The translations under genes and the position numbers were made by a program. This document shows, piece by piece, positions 56,979 through 64,000 of a stretch of DNA of 64,000 bases. The notes beneath the pieces were generated by a model. That model did no database searches. It had not been told where the DNA came from and worked only from the letters and a program-made list of their open reading frames with translations. Numbering within the stretch: position 1 is the stretch's first letter; each line of letters starts with the position of its first letter. This DNA comes from Lathyrus oleraceus (lineage: Eukaryota > Streptophyta > Magnoliopsida > Fabales > Fabaceae): contig NC_066585.1 of the NCBI RefSeq assembly GCF_024323335.1, positions 79,683,609-79,747,608 of the forward strand, in the 5' to 3' direction.

Positions 56979-57360
56979 CTAATAACACTGAAATTTACCG
57001 TATTTTCGACTCCGATTTCACATGCATTCTAGTTGTTTTATTGTTATTTTGTTGTGTTATTACTATGTTTTTCTTTGTTTTCAGGTTTTTACTTTAATCG
57101 GAGCCCCGATCCAGAAAAGGAGCAAAAAAGAGCCAAAACCCCTAAAATTCAGCATTTTGTACTTGTGGCTTCCACCATGGCTGGCGCCATAGACCCTGCC
57201 ATGACGTGTCCAAGCTCAACCTCCCTCAACTGCCACGTTCCCCACTACTTCCACTAAGGCGCCTCAGATTGGCCTTGTGGCGGGCGCCACAAGAAGAAAA
57301 GTTTTCCCTCCCATTTTCAAGTTGAAGGGCATCCTTGTCATTTCCATCTTTTTACTTGCT

Positions 57361-57368
57361 TATAAATA
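57361..57368 (+). promoter_or_regulatory. TATA box in Athila-like LTR
   Basis: TATAAATA about 370 bp into the LTR, preceded by TTACTTGCT. Plausible core promoter. Confidence 0.55.
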
Positions 57369-57574
57369 GAAACTCGAAATCACTTTTTTAATCATCCAAA
57401 CTTAGAGCAGAGGCAAACTTAGAAGCAAACTTTGTTTCACTTAGGCATATATTTAGTATTTTAAAGTGGTAATCGCTTCGCATTGGAGTGTTACCACAAT
57501 TGTGTAATCAAGTCTGTGATCGAGTCTGTAATCGAGTTTGGAGCAGGTTTTTATTACTTGTCTTTATCTTATTT

Positions 57575-57755
57575 ATTTTCCCGCACTCGCTTTACTTTTA
57601 TTTATTTTCTCGCACTCGTTTTACTTTTATTTATTTCCTCGCACTCGCTTTAAATTATTTATTTCCTCGCACTCGCTTTACTTTATTTATTTCTCGCACT
57701 CGCACTAATTTTATTTACTTTCCGCACTCGCACTACTTTTATTTATTTTAATGCA
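57575..57755. repeat. Minisatellite in Athila-like LTR
   Basis: Five to six imperfect copies of ~28-31 bp built from TCGCACTCGCTTTAC and TTTTATTTATTT. Confidence 0.75.
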
Positions 57756-58535
57756 CTTTTACTTTACCATGTCTAACTAAATGTATAAGGTTAGAATGTA
57801 AGGATCGTAATTGAACCGATAATCCGTACAATTGTTCGTAGAAACACTTAAGGGCTATTTTAACTTTCAACTTAAGTTTTCCCGCACTTCAATTCCGTTG
57901 GATAAGATCGAAAGCCGTCCAACGTCTATCTAAACTTAATTGTTTTTAACTATTTCAAAAACAGCGAAAGCGCTTTGTTTAGTTCATTATGAGATTTTAA
58001 CTTAAGAAGAAAAGAGATTTTAGAACTATTTTCGGACACGTTTATAAGTTTAGAGTTTGGTTCATAAGAACCTCTTTTGGTTAAGAAATCCAGGTTATGA
58101 TACTTTTCAACTTAGTCAAGATACTATATTTCTTTAAAATAGGTTTACTACTCTAACGCAATATGCGCCTTTTTATAAGTGACAATAAGAGGGTTTGATT
58201 AGGGAGTACAACTCGGTTCTAAATACGCGAAAGCGACAGTTCCTGTTAAATTAGTTCTTTTCAAAGTAGGATACACTACCCATAAGTAGCTCTATTAGCA
58301 AGTACTTGGATTATTAATTGATTATGTGAATTACATTCGACCCTGTCTTTATTAGTTAAACTTTTTCAATACTTTACTTTTCATTGCACACTCTAAAAAC
58401 ACCTATTTTGATTGCCTTTGATAAACACCATAACAATAGATAACGATAGATTGACACTTGGTCTCTGTGGATTCGACAATCTTTTATATTACTCTGACGC
58501 GTTCGTATACTTGCGAAAAGCACGCATCAAGTTTT

Positions 58536-58553
58536 TGGCGTCGTTGCCGGGGA
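58536..58553 (+). other. Primer-binding site, tRNA-Asp type
   Basis: TGGCGTCGTTGCCGGGGA, one mismatch from the complement of the plant tRNA-Asp 3' end. Characteristic of Athila elements. Confidence 0.82.
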
Positions 58554-58620
58554 CCAATATCGTCAAATTTCATTTCCATGTTGTTATATCGTTTAGACTT
58601 AGGCTATTTCCCATCGGTCA

Positions 58621-60309
58621 ATGCGAAGAACTCGCAGCACCGGAAGTTTAAGCTTAATATACCCTCTGGCGGAACCTGAACGTTACGCTCGCGCACGTTT
58701 ATTCTTTCATAGAATTAAGAGAGCTATGGCCGAAGATCAAAACCAAAGACCTCTTAAAGATTTCGCTCAACCATCAAATGAAAAACCTAGTTCTAGTATA
58801 GTAAACCCAACCATCCCAGCTAATAATTTTGAACTTAAACCATCCCTGTTGCAACTAGTGCAACAAAGACAATTCGCGGGTCTCGCTACTGAGAACCTGA
58901 ACCAACATTTAAAAATATTTCTTCAATTAGCAGACACTTTTAAAACCAATGGAGCTTCTCCTGAGGCAATACGTTTAAGATTATTCCCTTTTTCCCTCAG
59001 AGATAAAGCCCTATCATGGTTAGATTCCCTTCCACCCAATTCCATTATGACTTGGGATAACCTTAGAAGAGTTTTTCTTGCTAGATACTTTTCCCCGAGT
59101 AAGATCGCCGTTCTTCGAAACCATATAACTAGATTTACCCAAAACCAAGGAGAATCGTTGTTCGAAGCTTGGGAGAGATATAAAGAGTTGTTACGAGCAT
59201 GCCCACATCATGGTTTAGAAAATTGGTTAATCATTCAAACCTTCTATAATGGACTTCACTATAACACGAAGATGACCATCGACGCTGCCGCAGGCGGTGC
59301 TCCGATGAACAAACCTTATCCTGAAGCCAGTGCCCTCATCGAAGATATGGCTCAAAACCATCAATCTTGGGGAGTCGAACGAGCGACAGTTAAGAAGAAG
59401 GAAGCCCAAGGAGGATGAACTAAGCTCTATAGACATGATGCAAGCTAAAATGGACGCATTAGCCCTTAAGGTCGAGCATATGTGCATAAACTCGAATACT
59501 GTAGCAACAGTTTTGTCGGATTGTGAGATATGTGGAACCAAAGGACACCAATCTGTAGAATGCAGTCTATTAAACGAAACCCACTCTGAGCAAGTGAACT
59601 ACACCCAAGGGAACCCATACTCGAATACCTATAACCCTGGATGGAGGAATCACCTGAACTTCTCCTATAAAAACAATAACCCAATCCAAAATAATGCACC
59701 TCTGAGACCTAGTTATCAAGCCCCTAGATCAAATCAACATATGCAACCTGTACCACAAAAACCGAGCCTCGAGAAAATTATGGAAAATTTTATCACCGCT
59801 CAAACCCAACAAAACAAGGAGTTCATGAACCAGAACATTCATGTTAACGAATTGATTACCCAGTTAGGAACCAAGTTGACCAAATAGTTACTCATACTAA
59901 GATGCTTGAAACCCAGATCTCTCAGGTAGCTTTGAACCAAGCCCCTCAGACTACACCTGGAGGACAATTCCCTGGACAACCTCAACAAAATCCGAGAGGG
60001 CAAGCCAATGTCATTACCCTACAAAGTGGGAACGCTTATGATGAGCCACCAAACCCCAGATTTAGTGAACCCGAAACTTCTAAGGAATGTACCAAACCCA
60101 CGGACGAAGTAAAGGAACCAGAGGAATCTGAAAACCAGAAAGGTCGAGAAAAAGGAGAAGAACCTAAAGATAAAACTTACGTACCACCCCCGCCATACAA
60201 ACCACCTATACCATATCCGCAAAGACTCAAACAAATCCAGATCAATAAACAGTATCAAAAATTTATTAAAGTTATAGAAAAACTTCATGTAGAAATCCCT
60301 TTCACATAA
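58621..60309 (+). pseudogene. Athila-like gag, frameshifted
   Basis: ATG 58621 (MRRTRSTGSLSL) starts 67 bases after the primer site; an internal ATG at 58726 is an alternative. The capsid region contains LRLFPFSLRDKALSWLDSLP and FLARYFSPSK. A frame change near 59400 moves the coding frame. A CCHC knuckle, CEICGTKGHQSVEC, follows at about 59521-59562. A second frame change near 59875 restores the first frame, and TAA 60307-60309 interrupts it. The later part is Pro- and Glu-rich linker before protease. Confidence 0.83.
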
Positions 60310-61284
60310 GGCATCACCCAAATACCTTCTTATGCAAAGTTTCTCAAATACATCCTTACCAACAAACGTAGACTTGACGATCCGAAGCCTTTGGAATGTA
60401 ATGCTATTTCCAAGGACAAATTAGCAAAGAAAGATAAAGATCCTGGAAATTTCTCCATTCCTTGCCTTTTAGGTAATCATGTCATCGAAAAAGCTTTTCT
60501 AGACCTAGGAGCTAGTGTGAGCTTAATGCCTTTAGCAGTTTGTGAGAGGTTAAACTTAGGAGAATTACAATCCATTAAGATGTCACTTCAGTTAGCCGAT
60601 AGATCTGTTAAATATCTGATAGGCATTTTAGAAGATGTTCCTGTTAGAATAGGTCAGTTATTTATCCCTACTGATTTTGTTGTCATGGACATCAAAGAGG
60701 ACAATGATATACCAATCCTTCTAGGTAGACCATTCTTATCGACTGCAGGAGCCATAATAGATGTCAAGAAAGGAAAGTTGACATTTGAGGTAGGTGACGA
60801 GAAAATAGAATTTATACTTTCGAAATTTCTTATGGCACCTGTGATGGGAGACGTGTGTTATGCCTTAGATATCATTGATGAATGTGTTAGAGAATTAGAA
60901 CAAGAAGAAATTATAAAAACAATCAAGTTACCATCAACTCCCATAATGGAAGATGATGACTTCAAGAAACCCTACATCAATGATAACCTTTACGAATGTT
61001 TATCCCTTACCCCAGATCCTATGCCATGCCCTAAGAAACCAACCTTAGAACTTAAGGAACTGCCTAAGAACCTGAGATATGAGTTCCTCGATGAAAAGAT
61101 GAATCGTCCAGTTATAGTCAGTGCTACCTTGAGCCAAGAGGAAACAAACCAACTTTTAGACGTCTTACGAAGATATCCCTCAGTCTTAGGATATAATATC
61201 TCTGACCTGAAAGGTATAAGCCCATCCGTATGCATGCATTGGGTTTCGCTAGAAGAAGATTCAAAACCCTCCAGGGAACATTAG
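60310..61284 (+). pseudogene. Athila-like protease and linker to RT
   Basis: Open in the gag frame from 60310 to TAG 61282-61284. The aspartic protease active-site region is FLDLGASVSLMPLAV. It uses DLGAS rather than DTG, which is usual for Athila. A second half-motif is ILLGRPFLSTAGAIIDV. The tail (CLSLTPDPMPCPKKP onward) leads to RT. The stop at 61282 is a Gln position in relatives (one C-to-T step). Confidence 0.82.
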
Positions 61285-61302
61285 AGAAGAATAAACCCTA
61301 TA

Positions 61303-62568
61303 ATGAGTGATGTTGTTAAAAAGGAAGTTCTTAAGTTACTTGAGGCAGGTATAATCTATCAGATCTCGGATAGTAAGTGGGTAAGCCCTGTGCATGTAGT
61401 ACCTAAAAAGGGAGGTATCACAGTCATGCAAAATGATAGAGGCGAACATGTAGCAAAACATTTAGAACGAGGATGGAGGATGTGTATAGATTATAGAAAA
61501 TTAAATAAAGCAACCAGGAAGGGTCATTTCCCTTTACCATTTATAGACCAAATGTTGGAGCGTCTAGCCAGACACGCTTACTTTTGCTATCTAGATGGAT
61601 ACTCTGGATTCTTCCAAATACCTATCCACCCCGAAGATCAAGAAAAAACTACCTTTACATGCCCTTATGGAACTTTTGCCTACAGACGAATGCCATTCGG
61701 CCTCTGTAATGCCCCAGCTACTTTCCAACGCTGCATGATGTCAATCTTTGCAGATTACCTAGATGGTATCATGGAAGTGTTTATGGATGATTTCTCGGTT
61801 TGCGGATTTGATTTCCACAATTCTCTTGCTAACCTTGAGAAAATCCTGGAGAGATGCGTGGAGGTGAACCTCGTGCTAAACTGGGAAAAGTGTCATTTCA
61901 TGGTGACCGAAGGAATACTTTTAGGATATATAGTTTTTGAAAAAGGTATAGAGGTAGATAGAGCTAAAATAGAAGTTATAGAAAACCTAAAACCCCCAAA
62001 AACCATCAGAGAAGTCCGAAGCTTTCTTGGACACGCTGGATTCTACCGGCGTTTTATTAAAGAATTATTCAAAATAACTAAACCTTTAACTGGACTTTTA
62101 ATGAAAGATGCTGAATTCATTTTTGATGGAAAATGTAATGACGCATTTAATCTTTTAAAGCAAGCATTAATCTCTGCACCTATTATGAAACCGCCTGATT
62201 GGTCGGAACCTTTTGAGATAATGTGCGATGCTAGTGATTATGCAGTTGGAGCCGTTCTAGGACAAAGGAAAGATAAAAAATTACATGCCATTTATTATGC
62301 CAGTAGAACCCTAGATGCTGCCCAACTTAACTATGCAACAACTGGAAAAGAATTACTCGCTGTAGTATTTGCTATAGACAAATTTAGATCTTATCTAGTA
62401 GGAGCAAAAATTATAGTTTACACCGATCATGCTGCCATTCGTTACCTATTAAGTAAAAAAGATGCCAAGCCCAGGTTACTCCGATGGATTCTATTACTAC
62501 AAGAGTTTGATTTAGATATAAGAGATAAAAAAAGGCACTGGAAATGTAGTAGCCGATCACCTTTCTAG
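61303..62568 (+). pseudogene. Athila-like reverse transcriptase and RNase H
   Basis: Same frame as protease. RT blocks are [53 protein letters not shown], catalytic FMDDFSV, and [13 protein letters not shown]. RNase H follows ([37 protein letters not shown]). A run of seven A at 62527-62533 shifts the frame before the end of the domain. The run could be real or a homopolymer error. Confidence 0.88.
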
Positions 62569-63586
62569 GCTAGAGCATCTAAAACCAGAACTAGTACCCA
62601 TAAATGATTATTTCACCTATGATAGACTGATAGCTAGAGTAGAAACCATTGAAGATAATAACCTAGATCCTTATGAGCATCCCCAAAATTCCTTAGCAAT
62701 ACGTAACGTACCTTGGTATGCAGACTTCGTTAATTACCTAGCTGCTGATATAGTACCCCCTGATCTTGACTACCACCGCAAGAAGAAATTCTTCCACGAT
62801 GTGAGAAACTTCTATTGGGACGAACCACTCCTTTTCAAAAGGGGTAAAGATGGCATTTTTCGCCGTTGCGTTCCGGAAGAAGAGGTAAATAGTATTATCA
62901 AGCATTGTCATTCTGCACCTTATGGTGGACATGCGAGCACCTCTAAGACATATGCCAAGATTCTTCAAGCTGGTCTATTCTGGCCCACCATGTGGTGTGA
63001 TGTCTATGCTTGTATTGTCAAATGTGATAGATGCCAACGCACTAGAAACATTTCAAGGCGTGATGAAATGCCTCTAAGAAACATTCAGGAAGTAGAACTC
63101 TTTGACGTATGGGGTATAGATTTCATGGGACCTTTCCCACCATCCTTAGGAAACAGGTATATCTTAGTAGATGTGGACTATGTGTCTAAGTGGATTGAAG
63201 CTATAGTTGCACCCACAAACGAAACTAGGTTAGTAATCAAACTATTTAAAAACTATATATTCCCTAGATTTGGAACACCACGTTTAGTCATAAGCGATGG
63301 AGGATCACACTTTATATCGAGGATATTTGATAAACTTTTAAGAAAATATGGAGTTAGGCATAGAGTAGCAACACCATACCACCCACAGACTAGTGGCCAA
63401 GTAGAAGTATCTAATAGGGAGATAAAACAAATCCTAGAGAAAACTGTTTCTATTTCTAGGAGAGACTGGTCCCAGAAGCTTCAAGAAGCATTATGGGCCT
63501 ATAGAACCGCTTTCAAAACCCCTATAGGAACTACTCCTTACCAACTAGTTTATGGAAAATCCTGTCACTTACCGTTCGAATTATAG
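62534..63586 (+). pseudogene. Athila-like integrase
   Basis: Continues in the shifted frame. It has an HHCC zinc domain ([19 protein letters not shown]), then the catalytic core with Asp in VWGIDFMGP, Asp in VISDGGSHF and Glu in [11 protein letters not shown]. It ends at TAG 63584-63586 after HLPFEL, where relatives have a Glu codon; this would be a G-to-T change. Confidence 0.87.
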
Positions 63587-64000
63587 CATAAGGCCTATTG
63601 GACCATTAAAACTTTGAGTTTAGACTACCTAGCCGCTAGAGAAAAACCTACCCTTGACATTCATAAACTAGAAGAACTTAGGCAATCGGCCTACAAGAAT
63701 GCAAAAGAACAAAAGCCTATCACGACAAAAGAATAGTAAAGAAAAACTTCAGTATAGGCGATCATGTTCTCCTTTTCAACTCTACATTACGACTCTTCCC
63801 TAGAAAGCTACGTTCAAGATGGACTGGTCCTTTCGAAGTATCCAAGATTCTGAGATCCGGAGCCGTAGAAATCAAGAACGAAACCTGTAGTCCATTCATT
63901 GTGAATGGACAAAGACTGAAGCTCTACAAAGGAGGAGACATTCCAGCATACTACTCAAGCCACACTCTGATTGATCCACCAATTCCTACTACTACAGGTG
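63587..64000 (+). pseudogene. Athila-like integrase C-terminal region
   Basis: Coding similarity continues after the stop, changes frame near 63705, and includes the GPF/Y-type motif RWTGPFEV and a tail IDPPIPTTTG reaching the window end. The 3' LTR is beyond the window. Confidence 0.7.

Larger units (their letters stand above)
56989..58529 (+). repeat. 5' LTR of the Athila-like element
   Basis: Begins TGAAATTTACCGTATTTTCG and ends CACGCATCA, six bases before the primer site. The left edge is less certain than the right, because the target duplication partner is outside the window. Contains a TATA box and a small tandem repeat. No gene inside. Confidence 0.72.
56989..64000 (+). mobile_element. 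Athila/Cyclops-like Ty3/gypsy element, 5' LTR to integrase (runs off the window)
   Basis: LTR, tRNA-Asp-type primer site, gag, protease, RT, RNase H and integrase in gypsy order on the plus strand. The primer site and the protease and gag sequences are of Athila type, and LTR size (~1.5 kb) resembles the pea Cyclops family. At least three in-frame stops and four frame changes make it non-coding for an active polyprotein. It is inserted in or beside a B-type LTR fragment. Confidence 0.85.

Noticed and set aside
57488..57751. 87-residue Phe/Leu-rich ORF resembling a membrane protein
   Set aside because: Encoded by the LTR minisatellite; hydrophobicity reflects the TTTATTTATTT unit.

Overview
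The window is repeat-only plant nuclear DNA: nested and decayed LTR retrotransposons plus one DNA transposon. I see no host gene, tRNA, rRNA or CRISPR array. The element types point to a legume of tribe Fabeae (pea, vetch, lentil or Lathyrus relatives): a ~22 kb Ogre-type Tat element with ~4-kb LTRs, a tRNA-Arg primer site and an extra ORF1; a SIRE/Maximus-like copia element; and an Athila/Cyclops-like gypsy element. The species cannot be named from sequence alone.

Layout. 1-1817: 3' end of a plus-strand SIRE/Maximus-like copia element (tail of a coiled-coil ORF, polypurine tract, 3' LTR), inserted into ORF1 of element A. 1818-8041: element A, a minus-strand Ogre/Tat relative (ORF1 piece, leader, tRNA-Arg primer site, 4.7-kb 5' LTR), itself inserted into the RNase H region of element B. 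8042-16579: element B, plus strand, same LTR family (RNase H, second RNase H, integrase, repeat-rich 3' UTR, 3' LTR), full of stop codons. 16580-17117: unidentified flank. 17118-54988: element C, a minus-strand Ogre bounded by the 5-bp target duplication CTATG, carrying a nested 3.7-kb CACTA transposon with its own 3-bp duplication CAT. 54994-56988: unidentified DNA plus a fragment of a B-like LTR. 56989-64000: plus-strand Athila-type element (5' LTR, tRNA-Asp primer site, gag, pro, RT, RNase H, integrase), with stops and frameshifts, running off the window.

Assembly caution. Element C contains 13 Ns at 37997-38009. The sequence left of the gap (about 25881-37996) and right of it (about 38010-50111) are the same ~12.1 kb, including the same CACTA at the same site, with single-base indels piling up at the two gap edges. 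The simplest reading is two overlapping contig ends that were not merged. Removing one copy and the CACTA leaves an Ogre of about 22 kb, the normal size of the family. Features in the two copies are therefore probably one locus listed twice.

How the parts work together. In C the sense order on the minus strand is 5' LTR, primer site, ORF1, gag-protease, a predicted ~242-bp intron, RT-RNase H, a second (archaeal-type) RNase H with integrase, a long 3' UTR with a 92-bp tandem array, then 3' LTR. The most unusual signal is in the 3' UTRs of both B and C: many dispersed copies of a CCCCAGCAGAGT-like motif in the sense strand. This is the 3' end of the presumed primer tRNA and so the complement of the element's own primer-binding site.
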